Shown: positions 46,977-58,430 of the stretch, in pieces
How positions within the stretch are numbered: position 1 is the stretch's first letter
Layout: each line of letters begins with the position of its first letter
NCBI GenBank assembly: GCA_950295325.1
Contig: OX485808.1
Span: 39,204,527 to 39,268,526, forward strand
Direction of reading: 5' to 3'
DNA: 64,000 bases
Origin: Polytrichum commune
Taxonomy: Eukaryota > Streptophyta > Polytrichopsida > Polytrichales > Polytrichaceae
Notes under the pieces: model-generated
Database searches by the model: none
Seen by the model: the letters and a program-made list of their open reading frames with translations, nothing else
Told to the model about the DNA's origin: nothing
Made by a program: the position numbers and the translations under genes

Positions 46977-48900
46977 ATGGAGGGAAAGGACATTGCTCTT
47001 TACCAAGACGAGGATACAAGGCTGCACCGTGCTTGGCTCCGAAGCAATGCATCAGCGAATACTGGCGAGGGTATGGGAAGTGAGCCCGGAAGTGGAAGTC
47101 CTGCACCATGTAGACCACATCCAGATCCTTTTGAATTTGATCAGGAGTTCTTTGCTGTTGGTCATTCTGGAGGCAGCCAAACACGGGAAAGCCGTGGAAC
47201 ACGTGGGAGTCGGGGAAACAATGGACATAGAGGGAGAACATGAAGGGGACCAAGCTCAGGCAGTTCCACAGGTATAAATGCACCCACTCGTGGGGAGGAC
47301 GTGCCACCACGATCTCCGACACAGCGGACATCAGGTTCGGAGCATGATGAAAGACGGGGATTGAAACGCGCAGCAGATTCAGAAGGGATGGAGGATGGGT
47401 CCACGGCAACAAGTTCGTAATAAAAAAAGGAAAAATAAAGGCAAACGCGATAAACGGATCGATGAGGCTCGTAACCATTGTAGGACATTACTGTTGGAAT
47501 GGTTTAGAAATCACAGCATGGTTTTTTTGGAAAAAAAATACCTCAATGATGGTACAAAGGGTTTAGAGTTGGTGAGGAATGATTTGATGGTTCTTCTCAC
47601 GGAAGCCACGGCTGGAGCGGATTTTGAAGAAGCTAGGGGCATGAGCGATTGGGACACCTGGATTGAACAACAAGCCAGAGAAGCAATCTACAATCCAACA
47701 ATGACATATGATGCTATGCATCCTGGAGAGGGAAGTAGTGTTGGCATGAAGTCTAAGCTGTACGAGAAGCTAGAGAATTGGAAAAGAGGCATAATAGCAG
47801 CAAAAGGAATATCCGCCCGCAATCTTCCCGTTTTTATTGACAAACAACTGGCAGACAACATTGCCACTCAGGGCCGGCAGGGTGTCATATGGCTGCCTAG
47901 AAATGCGGAGATCAAAGCCTTGGATAAGGAAATCTTCCAAGGGACCTACGGAGTGGTGCGGAGGGTCACAATTCATGGAGCATCATTCATCCTTAGCTGG
48001 ATAGAGTGGGCTGGGAAGACCATGAAGGCCACGAATAGCTTGGAGAATCGAAATGAGCGTTCAGTTGAAGCATTGGCATGTCCAGTAGATCATCCGGGGG
48101 TAATCAAGCTACAGTTCCTCAATATGAAAACATACGAATCCTATTTGATGTGGTGGAATGGAGGCTCTTTGAAGCACATGAGGGCCTATGACGACCAAGT
48201 TCCGGATGTCCACGAGAGCACAATCTTTCAAACGCCTGGGCCAGACTTTGAAGCACGGAAACGGTTGGTTGTATATCGAAGGAATCGAGCTTATTTGGCA
48301 TGGGCTCTAATGTGCATTATGGATGTAATGCACAAGCATGACGTGCTGTACAATGACCTTAATCCCAACAATGTCATGCTGCATTTTCCACAAGACCGTG
48401 TGAACACGGTTTTCATTGGTGTGTGTGATTGGAGCATGACATCATGGGGAGATGAGGACGCCCCTTCTAACTATGGAAAAAATTCAGTGGATGAGATGAA
48501 TAAGCACAAAGAAAAATACAACTGTGCTGGTCCTGAATTATTCCATGTACGAGGGCAGCGTGGAACATCCACCTCTCCAATGAGGATGGCTCGGAAACAT
48601 AGGCACACATTTATCTCGGAGTCCTTCTCAGTGGGTACTTTGACAAAGAAGATTTATCACAGGGATGCGGCTTCCCCCTTGTTTCAGCTAAACGGTGATC
48701 CAAATAGCTTGAGGATGCGATTTGAGATAGCATTGGATGCATTGACGAAGACCAATCCAGCGGAAAGGTCAACCATCACTGTAGATAGGTTTTTAGATTG
48801 GGTTCCAATTAAGAAAACCACACAGGGAAGGCCAAATGAGTGTCAGGTGTTACATCTAGGGATCACCATTGAGTTAATTGATAGATTACAAGAGAATTAA
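46977..48900 (+). pseudogene. protein-kinase-like gene with stop and frameshift
   Basis: From the ATG at 46,977 a frame rich in Gly, Ser and Arg runs to a TGA at 47,241. It stays open beyond that stop to 47,415 (..LKRAADSEGMEDGSTATSS), where an A-rich tract shifts it into the long frame (47,395-48,900). That frame encodes kinase-like landmarks: FQGTYGVVRRV (glycine loop), LYNDLNPNNVML (catalytic-loop Asp and Asn, HRD changed to YND) and CDWSM in place of DFG. An intron near 47,415 could replace the frameshift. The domain keeps catalytic-loop residues but is atypical. No leader or membrane segment is seen. Function is unknown. Confidence 0.65.
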
Positions 48901-51450
48901 GATGTATTTAGGACAACAAACACAGGGAAAAAGACTTCTAGAATGAGTTTTAGGATTGATTTAATTAAGGTTGAGGGTCACTCACAGCAGTACATGCAAT
49001 TGATCAGTCACTCCCTCACAACCCACTCTCATCAGTAACATCACTCTTATAATGTGTTTTGCAATTCAGGGAGTCACAGCTCAGCCATAGACATTTGAGT
49101 ACGCCATAGTCTCAGAAACCCAAGGCAAAAACTCCTTGAGGTGAACCATAGTCTCTTCAGTAAAGTAGCCAAGTATCGAAAGGCCACACCACAGTCAGTA
49201 AGGATATTATGTTCACAATTGACTCCTCCTATGGTTAAGTGATGGATTTAATTAAATTAGTTATAGACCACAGTAATGAATTATTTCCTTAGTCAGTTTT
49301 AGACTTAACACTATCTCAGTGGAATTGAATGCATTAAAATAAATTATTAAAATTAACAAAAGTCTAACGTGTGACAGAAACCTAGTGACCGAGTCTAAGC
49401 GAAGCGAACTGAACCGGACCGGGACCGTAAGAGTCTAATCGGTAGGACCATAGTCTGCACGGCACGGCCATAGTCTAGTCACCAGTGTCAAGTCACGTCT
49501 CATAGAGAGGGCCATAGTCTTAGTATCCAGTAACCAGTAACTAGTAACCAGTAACCAAGTCAACGTCTTGTTCTCGGCTAAGGAGCAGGCTGCTCCTCCT
49601 TTTATGCTTGCCTTTGAGTGCTCCCCCTAAAGATATGGGTTAAATACCCACGCTTCTCCCGCGACTCCTTCCTTTTCAGTCTTCACTCCCGCGCGCGCGA
49701 CTTCCTCTCCGATCGGCCACATCTACGCTTTTCGTTCCCCCTCTTCGCAATTGGCGACAAGTTTATCACAGCAACACTTCTTCCTTTGAATGCATTTGAG
49801 CTTATCCACATCATTATGGTGAGTAATCACTACACCGATTCCGTGCATCAGACAAAGTGCTTCGACAGAACAATCTTCGCACTCTCTCTCAAGGTGATAA
49901 TTGCTACTACCACTTAGCAAACTCCATCGCGGCAAACTTTCAGAGCCTCATTACACCTGCTCACTCGACACTTAATTCAGTAGTGATTTCCACCGACGAA
50001 TCTCTACTTTGAAAACATAACGTTGTTATCCGTTTGGAGTTACAGACAAACTTTGTGTGGACAGGTATTTTCCTTCACTCAAATAGCACCTTAGTTATCA
50101 AATGAGTATGTTATCTAAGGATTTGACTTCAAGATATCTTCTATACTGAATTCATCTCGAGTAATCTCCACTACTCTCTTCCCTTTGGCTGATGAGTTTT
50201 CGACACTGGATTTTCATTCTGATCGAGAGTTCGACTTCAATCATTCACGGTAAGTTAACCACGACCATCACAACCATGAAAGGAAGGGGGTTTGCTCACT
50301 GAAATAAGTTCTTGCATTCAATTAAGACACTTATCACCTCAGGCGTCCAGACACACTTACTTATTTGGCTTGGAGTCTCCTGATTAAATTTACAGAATTA
50401 AGACATAAAGTGGCTATCACGGAATTTCACATTCCTCATTCCACTCATGCACATAGATAAGCCCAAAGGATATAATATGGTTAAACTGCTTCGCACAGTT
50501 TCACCTCAGACAATCACAAGACAAAGGTAAATAGAATTCACTTCTTTCACCGATGTTTGATTTCAACTTGCACCTGTATAGGAATTTCCAAAGAGAAGAC
50601 AGGATGTTTCTCAAACTTCTACCCTGAATTCACATCAGATAGAGTGAGATTAATCCAATCAATTCTCATGGCCGAATACACACTGAAGGGACAAATTTCA
50701 CATTCACCCGATGACGACATGATGAGTTCACAATGCGAACTTACATTTCCATTACCGGGAGTGAATCATAAGACACGATTTACAATCTTCAATAGGCTTC
50801 ACGCCAAGAGTAATTAAACAAGGTAGACTCCAGCAACTGTAGAGAGATTGTCTCTCCCTTCCCGAGAGGACCACTACCAATCAGTCACGTTGGAATTTCA
50901 CATTCAAACCCGGTGACTGATAGACTTTCACCATTGAAATCACACGACAATTAATTTACTTCTTTCACAGAAGTAAGACGTCGCAACTTCACTCTGGATT
51001 CTTCCCGAAACCAGGAAATATACTCTGACTCAATTAATTCACAACGTATACCCACACAACAAATTCAATCTTCTCACATAGAATTGACAAAATAGCTTCA
51101 CGCTTATATTATGTAGAGTAAAATGTACATTCAAAAGGGCTTCACACCCAAGTTAGACTCGCTCAAAAACTGCAAGACGAGGGAGACTCTCTTTTCGAGA
51201 GGAACTAACTTCTCCTCCCCCTCTTCTCCTCTATATCCCCTGAACTAGCTTCCTTGCCTCTTGGGGCCAGATTTCATAAGTCTCTTCGACTTGGTCACAT
51301 GTCTATTGCCCTGCCCAAAAGACTCTTCCTCTTGGAACTGTTTCATATGAACTAAATGTCTCACCCTTAGCTCATTTCGGATAATTGATCACTAATAACT
51401 TACTTTAGTGTCCATTTCACATTGCAAGTGTCGATATGAATTCACATCCT
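48901..51450. other. intergenic with CCATAGTC-motif cluster
   Basis: No gene recognised. Between about 49,085 and 49,520 the motif ccatagtc occurs about five times at irregular spacing, followed by short 'agtaaccagta' repeats at 49,525-49,560. Frames at 49,618-49,917 and 50,557-50,817 have no recognisable content. Confidence 0.4.
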
Positions 51451-51451
51451 A

Positions 51452-52495
51452 TCAAAATCCTAAAATGACTATTCTGAGACCAAAAAGTTGTACCACACAT
51501 TCCTCCTTCCCCCAATCTTCTAAGAGGAGATCTAGGCAATGCGCAGCACATCCTGGAAAATATAGATCGGGATTTGCTTGAATCAAGTCGCGAGCAGCGG
51601 AGGCCATAACTGGGGCATTGTCGGTGCAAATCTGGACCACATTATGTCGACCAACCTTTTCCACAAATGGTTGAATTTGAGCAGCAACGTATACATGATC
51701 CTTGTGATTTCCCGTGGTATCAATGGTACCCAAGAAAACATCTCCCTTTGTGCCGCATTGGAGAACGTTTAGGAGAGGTCGGTTTTGCACGTTGTCCCAT
51801 CCATCACAACATATTGTAACACCGTATTTTTCAACGGAATTCCCCATCTTCTCCTTGACTTGCCTATCTAGGTCAACCTTTTTATCAGTTAACAACTTCG
51901 TACGGATGGCATTGTACGATGGTGGTGTGTAGGCTGGCATTCGATGACGGGCAGTTTCACGCACAGCATGAACAAATGCAGGATGTCTCACAATGTTGAA
52001 AGGAATGTTAGCTTCATAAAAAGCCGTTGCCCATGCTCTATCAAGGAGTTGTTTTGTTGACACATTGAACCCTTCCGTTATGTTGAGTTGACGTAGTTCA
52101 CGAGGAGGTGTGCCATATATCACAACATCATAATGTTGAATGGATTGGGACATAAGCAAAGGCTCTGTTTCACTAATTACGGAGTCCGCTATAATAGGCT
52201 CCAGAGGTACAATATCTGGCACCGGAGAGTCCTCATTTACAATGCCTACATGTAAGGGCACAATGCCTCCGCAATGTTCAAACAAGACCCTAATATGCGG
52301 GGGTACCATCCTACATGTGGAAACATCACAAGCACCCCCTACAGGAGGTCTATAACCAAGGTGGGCCAACATTCTATTTCTTCGGTAAGACATGACGAAC
52401 GGGCAAAACCTACATTTAACCTGCCTTTGTGATTTACCGGGAACCATCCCCTTATCCTCGTACCAATGATCCCATGCATCATTTCGGCGTGGCAT
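51452..52495 (-). CDS. hAT-family transposase (BED finger + DUF659), 3' incomplete
   Basis: The start was chosen at MPRRNDAWDHWYEDKG (52,495), because an acceptor-like ttgtatttgcag lies just upstream on this strand. An N-terminal BED-type zinc finger (CRFCPFVMSYRRNRMLAHLGY..C) is followed by a DUF659 block: YNAIRTKLLTDKKVDLDRQ, GVTICCDGWDNVQNRPLLNVL, GTIDTTGNHKD and VVQICTDNAPVMASAARDLI..FPGCAAHCLDLLLED. The two Asp residues at CCDGW and CTDNA are catalytic candidates. The frame ends at LFGLRIVILGF, so the C-terminal dimerisation region is missing or lies in exons I cannot identify. No stop interrupts the frame. Confidence 0.87.
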   Translation of the reverse strand: MPRRNDAWDHWYEDKGMVPGKSQRQVKCRFCPFVMSYRRNRMLAHLGYRPPVGGACDVSTCRMVPPHIRVLFEHCGGIVPLHVGIVNEDSPVPDIVPLEPIIADSVISETEPLLMSQSIQHYDVVIYGTPPRELRQLNITEGFNVSTKQLLDRAWATAFYEANIPFNIVRHPAFVHAVRETARHRMPAYTPPSYNAIRTKLLTDKKVDLDRQVKEKMGNSVEKYGVTICCDGWDNVQNRPLLNVLQCGTKGDVFLGTIDTTGNHKDHVYVAAQIQPFVEKVGRHNVVQICTDNAPVMASAARDLIQANPDLYFPGCAAHCLDLLLEDWGKEECVVQLFGLRIVILGF

Positions 52496-52740
52496 GACTT
52501 CAACAAAACCTGCAAATACAAACAAGTTAGAGCAAGTAACTTTGATCGCATACTAGGTCCTGTTCAAGAGTGCCACAAGGGCAACCCTAATTCACAATCA
52601 CTAGATTGGACAAAGTATCCTCTGCATTCGGGTCTCACGCATTCAATCCTCACTCCTCAAAGGAGAATCAAAAGACTTGAGACACACTATGTCAGTGGAG
52701 GCAAAAATGGCACCTTGAACCCTCAATTTATAGTATTCGA

Positions 52741-53022
52741 ATCGGACGGGGGGGAGCGGACGGACGGGGGGGGAGCGGACGGGGGAGCGGAAGGGGGAGC
52801 GGACGGACGGGGGGGAGCGGACGGGGGGGCGGACGGGGGGGGGGGGGGGGCGGACGGGGTTGGGAACGGGAGCGGACGGGGGGGAACGGTGGCGAACGGG
52901 GATTGTGAACGGGAGTGGACGGGGGGGAACGGTGGCGAACGGGGATTGTGAACGGGAGCGGACGGGGGGGAACGGGGGCGAACGGGGGTTGGGAACGGAG
53001 GCGGACAGGGGGGCGGACGGGC
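52741..53022. repeat. G-rich gggg-cgga-type tandem repeat
   Basis: Irregular repeats of gcggacgggggg, and after 52,900 a longer unit near gaacggtggcgaacgggg..attgtgaacggga. Many runs of three or more G on the plus strand could form G-quadruplexes. It lies between the divergent hAT transposase and the Ulp1-like gene. Confidence 0.85.
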
Positions 53023-53171
53023 TCTAGTAAAATTTTCCCCACTTTACCTTTACTTTGCTGACATGTCATCACACGTGGACATTGTAAATCCTACGTGTCA
53101 GAAATGGGTTAATGTAATTACACAAAAAAATCGGTAAAATTCAAGTCCGTCAGGATAAAGACAGCATCCGG

Positions 53172-53218
53172 CATAATGTCGTGACGGATACGTGTCGTGA
53201 CGGCACGACATTATGTCG
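53172..53218. repeat. inverted repeat around cataatgtcgtg
   Basis: cataatgtcgtg and its complement cacgacattatg flank a ~23-bp loop that contains further gtcgtgacgg copies. It could form a hairpin just upstream of the protease-like gene. Confidence 0.75.
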
Positions 53219-53344
53219 GGATTACCCTCCGTCACGACACAATAGACAACCCTGCTTATCAGAGACCCGCTCGCGTCTGGCCCTCAACGGCCCTGGAAGC
53301 ACACAGAGGCTAAATTGGAAGAGGTTATAAGAGTTATGCAATAG

Positions 53345-55899
53345 GAGGTTGGGGACAATAGATCTTCATTGGAATTTGAATGCCCCCATGTGGTGCGGGC
53401 CCTGAAGTTGTATACCCGACTGACGTATGGTCGTGGTTTGCCACTCGCTCACCCCATCAAAGGCATGACACGGGCGAAGCTCCTAGAGATAGTTGTGGAT
53501 CAACGGGAGTCACAACGCCTATGCGTTTGTGCACAGGATATGGAGGACATAGGATTCACGTATTTCCCATGTACCTTCAGGAGAACCCAAGAACCGTTGC
53601 ATTGTTGTTCGTCCGACACAGTGGCGTTAATGGGTTTCGAAGGTTGGCATCAAGAGGAAGTTCTACTGAAGATCGAAGCATTTCTAAAGCAAATTTTGAG
53701 ACGGGCTATCATAGATCTGCATCGGGTTTCCGAACACAAAGAGGAATTGGCTGGTTTGTGGTGCAACGCTGCCCAGGAGAGTCCGAGCCCTAATTTAAGG
53801 GTTCAGTGTGACGAGGTAAGCATTATTGCATCCCAGAATTTTGGGCTCGTCGGATTCTACATGTTACATCCCGAAATTTGTTGTTTTCTTAATTCGTCGA
53901 TGTGTATGTAGTGCAGATCCTGAAGTCGTCTGTCTGAACTCACGGCCTAGGTCTATTCTTTGTATTGGCTGTTGTCAGGTTTTTTCGAAGGTTTTAATTG
54001 TAAGGGAGAACATTGACATCGGCTGGGCAATGATGGGATCGGAAAACCATGCCCCACCATCCGAGGATTTGAGACCGTACGTTGAGAAGGTCGTAGATGC
54101 ACTCACCGAGCTCCACGGCAAGGAACAAGCCATGGCCTTGAAGATGTTGGGATACCTGGCTGGGGACCAGGTTCCTCCTACTGATACCGGTAGTCTTGTG
54201 AATTTAGATCACTTGGAGATCCCACAACTGTCGCAGATCGTTGGCTCTCAATTTCAGCTCCAGTTGGACTAGACGCACATCGAGATATCTCCAGATGCAG
54301 TGTCCAATGAGAGGGAGCGCCGCCTACTCTCTGAGCATATAAGACATCCCGTGCCGGTTGTGCTAGAAGGAGGTTCTAATCTGTGGTATAGGAAAACGCC
54401 GGGACATCTTCAGTGAAGACTCGGCCCAGCGCCAGTTTCCCTCTGTAGTCCAGTCCGCCGACTGAATTTTGGGCAGGGAGGGGACGACTACGGCCATGAT
54501 ATAGTGCATGCATTGAAAAACACTTTTGCACTACCGGAGAACGAAGAGATGTACCAGATTATCGGATCAGATGGCGACGAGGGTTGCGACTCCAATAGAG
54601 ATGGAGCCCCCGTGCAAGACGTCACTGGCACTAATGTAGTGCACGGGCGAGTTTCGAAAGTGTTTGTTACATCCAGTAGGTAGAGTAGCCCCTCGATTCC
54701 TCTGCTTGTAAATTCCACGGCAATAGAATAATTTGCATTGTCCTTTTTATATTGTAGACAATTTGAAAACCTAGCTTTTGGTGAATACTGTAGTGCAGGG
54801 TTTGTAGAACAAACTGTTCGCAGTGGACTTCTATGGGTTTATGTATTTTGTGCTTAAATAAACGAGGATTCTTTTATCATTGCAGTTTATTCAATGTGTC
54901 CATGGAACGGATAGCTCGTGAAGGTGACCATGTCCTACGAGGGTACTTGGACTTCTTCTTCGATGAAGACACTGTGAGGCTGAAACCTGACCCTGACTTG
55001 GAAATTCTAGATCGTGGGGGAATTGGGCTGAATCCTCCCCTCATGGACTGGTTCTCCGCTTGGATGCAGAACGATGCACCCCCGGGAACGATCATCTGCA
55101 AAACCGAGTTCGCAATTTCGTTGAGATCCCTCACTGACCGAACAAACGCACTACATGCTCTACAGTGTTTCTACCGGGAGCATTCGTATGTCAGGGGCTA
55201 TAAGGGTAAGACGCTTCTCGTCCCGATATTGGACCTTCACCATTGGAGCTTGGCCGTGATCTCCAACGAAGGTTTCTATAAGTTCGATTCCGGTTCTGTT
55301 ATGAATCCCAACTTCCATGGACCAGAGCGCCTCCACGAGGCCTTGGCGAAAATGTGGTGTATTGTGAACGACTACCGACTGGGAACAAATGAGCGGAGAA
55401 CCGCAGCATCTATTGGATCTTGGACTCATGCTCACTGTCCGCAACAACCGGACGGTTGGTCATGTGGCTTTTACGTGGCTAGCTACATTGGAAAGCTGTG
55501 GTCATTTTTAAAGGAGACGTCGGTGAATTCCCGGGATTGGGTAAATGGGGTAAGTTGTACGGTTCTGTAATGCTAGTTACTGCTTGTGCTCCCAAAAGTT
55601 GCAGAATGTTGTAGGCATGTAGCTTGTCCTGCAGCTGTAGTGCTGTAGTGCATGCAATCATGTGCCTGTTGTGCAGCTTATCTATACCCCTTGACGCGCG
55701 TGCCCCGTAACGAATATGTACTAAGGTCCTCTCTGTGTGTGATTTCAGATGTCGGAGAGCTTCGGACACGATGATGTCCTCGTAGTACGGCAAGGTCTGA
55801 AGGATGCTATACGTTCAGCGGTTGAGGTAGGAATGGCGGGCGATCATCGTTGTATTGTGGCAGTGGGTTTCCACGAGGACGACGAGCCATGTTCGTAGC
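53345..55899 (+). pseudogene. Ulp1-type (C48) cysteine protease gene, decayed
   Basis: Exons inferred: about 53,345-53,816; about 53,980-54,690; 54,887-55,549 (donor gtaagt); 55,750-55,899 (..VAVGFHEDDEPCS then stop). Exon 3 carries the protease: DLHHWSLAVI with the catalytic His, YKFDSGS with Asp, and QQPDGWSCGFYVASYI with Gln and Cys, so the active site looks intact. Exon 2 is broken by a TAG at 54,270 and a TGA at 54,414 in an otherwise open frame. Upstream sequence is unrecognised. Ulp1-like proteases of this kind are common in plant MULE and CACTA transposons. A host SUMO protease is possible but less likely here. Confidence 0.7.
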
Positions 55900-56157
55900 C
55901 GACGTCTATGTAGTGCATTCGGCGCATCGCACCGTAGGGAATATGAACCCGTAGAAAGGGGTTTGGGGAGAACAATGCAATTCTGCACACACAGTCTCTG
56001 TATACCGTGTATACCGTTTGTATTTATGCATTTTTCCTCTTAAACTTAGGGCAGTGCTATGCGTGGGAATAGAATACAAAAAAAAGAACTTAAAGGACAA
56101 TAGGGACAGTAATGAATTAATGTCGACAATTTGTACTATGCTATACATAGCCTAAAA

Positions 56158-56216
56158 ATAAATAAATAAATAAAATAAAAACACAAACACAAACACACAA
56201 ACAAACAAACAAACAA
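56158..56216. repeat. AAAT/ACAA microsatellite
   Basis: A run of aaat-type units followed by acaaac/acaa units. Confidence 0.85.
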
Positions 56217-56319
56217 GGGGGTGGGGTTTAGGGTTGAAATTGAACGATATGGATAAATTTGATGAAACGAGGTAAATTAAATATCAAAGAAGTTGGTGTG
56301 TAATACGTAATACGTAATC

Positions 56320-57175
56320 AATTCAAACTTCCTTGATATACTAACTATGGAAAAAGTATCACAAACTTAGGCCTCAAGGTGTGAGAGTTCTGTAAGATTT
56401 TATAATGTTGTGCCTAATGTGACTAATACCTCAGCATGGTATTAGTCACATTAGGCACAACATTATAAAATCTTCCCTAATCTTACTGTATTGTATATGA
56501 ATTTGCATGTGAAACATTCCTATCATTACCATGACCAAAACCAACACACTCCAACACGTAGTGCACCATTTTAACGATTTCTCAATTTGAAATTGAATTT
56601 AAAACGAATAAAAAAAACAAAAAATCAAATGACCGTAGAAACTTGCAAAATTCAAACTTCCTTGATATACTAACTATGGAAAAAAATATCAAAAATTTAG
56701 GCCTCAAGGTGTGAGAGTTCTGTAAGATTTTATAATGTTGTGCCTAATGTGACTAATACCTCAGCATGGTATTAGTCACATTAGTCACATCATTATACAA
56801 TCGTCCCTAATCTTATTGTATTGTATATGAATTTGCATGTGAAACATTCCTATCATTACCATGACCAAAACCAACACACTCCAACACGTAGTGCACCATT
56901 TTAACGATTTCTCAATTTGAAATTGAATTTAAAACGAATAAAAAAAACAAAAAATCAAATGACCGTAGAAACTTGCAAAATTCAAACTTCCTTGATATAC
57001 TAACTATGGAAAAAAATATCAAAACTTAGGCCTGAAGGTGTGAGAGTTTTGTAAGATTTTATAATGTTGTGCCTAATGTGACTAATACCTCGACATGGTA
57101 TTAGTCACATTAGCCACATCATTATATAATCTTATAAAATATTATTTTATTTTATATAAAATTGCATACAAACCA
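56320..57175. repeat. left array of ~330-bp hairpin repeats
   Basis: Three tandem units with register marks 'attcaaacttccttgatata' at 56,321, 56,650 and 56,980; the third unit decays after about 57,120. Each unit contains a long palindrome. In the first unit, 37-bp perfect arms (56,394-56,430 and 56,438-56,474) flank a 7-base loop. The same units occur in opposite orientation at 61,498-62,455. Confidence 0.92.
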
Positions 57176-57403
57176 TTCTTATCTTGACAATGGCAAAAAA
57201 CAACACAGTACTATAGGTGTTTGGCAGTACTAACCATCTCTCAATTCGAGGATTAATGTAAAGCACACTTATTTCAGTTATTAAGCTCTTCCCATTTAGC
57301 AATGCAAATACTCCAATTGAAAATATGATTTCGAATGGAGTGATGCTTGTTTGGAGAAACATGAAGGATAGGAGAATTCATCTGCTTCTTTGCTTGGAGG
57401 GGG

Positions 57404-57975
57404 GGTCACACCCCCTTATGTTGTATAACTTCGTGTGACAATGGGATATTTAAGGGGGGGGGGGGGTTCTTATTCACTTCTCAATATTTTTTTCCACCAT
57501 GTTTGTGGATATCAAGCTACTTTAATGTATTTCTAAGTACCCTATATTTAGTTGAAATTATTTACGGGTGCATACAAATTGTACAAATACCAAATAATAA
57601 ACGAAATACTATAGCAATGCAAAATCGACTATGAAACACATTTTATACCATCTATCTTGCAACTCAATTAGTTTCAACTACTTATACGAATCATAAATCA
57701 TTCAAAGCACCTCTCAAAACACAACCAATAGGACTTGGGTACTAGTTAAAGGGTTTAGGGTTAAACATGGTGATAACAAAATATACAAGCTAACATAGAC
57801 AAGTTGTAAACACATATAGAACAAAACAAGTATTACAATCAATTATGACAAGGAAAGAATTTTGCACAATTGCCTACTCCAAAAAAAAATTGCATTCAAA
57901 TACAAGAAAGCTAAGAACAAAGCCATGATTATGTTATTGATCCTACTACACACTTTTAGGGGATCCAATGTCTAT
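57404..57975. repeat. segment shared with the nested element at 12.6-13.3 kb
   Basis: Co-linear match to 12,628 to about 13,260, with blocks 'aaaatatacaagctaacatagacaagttgtaaacac' split over several indels, 'gcattcaaatacaagaaagcta' and 'tgatcctacta'. It lies between the left hairpin array and the 3' end of the oxygenase-like ORF. Confidence 0.8.
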
Positions 57976-58430
57976 AACCTTATGTATTCCGTTGAAAGAA
58001 AACACCACAGGAAGGCATGTAAGGTAAATTCGCTTCATTCTGTTACTTATGCCAATTGAACCTCTGTATTTAAGGGGTATGTGGTTAACCATGAATCTAA
58101 GAATGGATAGCCAAAAGACATCATATGTTAGAAAGAGATTGGACTGCGTGCTCAAAATATTGTATACTATTCTATGTTCAACAATCGACATATCTAAGGG
58201 ATGCCTATATGATCATTTAAGTCACAATTCCATGTCCACATTGATGCCAGAATCATGTATGGTATTGACAACTGCCACAAGCCGCCCTTCGAATTTCTCA
58301 AACTTCCTTAAATACAAAAAATACAAAAAATGGTAAAAAAACGCTCCAACTAATTCTAAAAAACTATAAATTCTACCACTAGAATTAACAATAGTTACTC
58401 ATTATGACTATCTTCTAGATCTATAGAATA

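Noticed and set aside
52728-53072. Pro/Arg-rich minus-strand frame resembling an extensin-like protein
   Set aside because: It is a translation of the G-rich tandem repeat.
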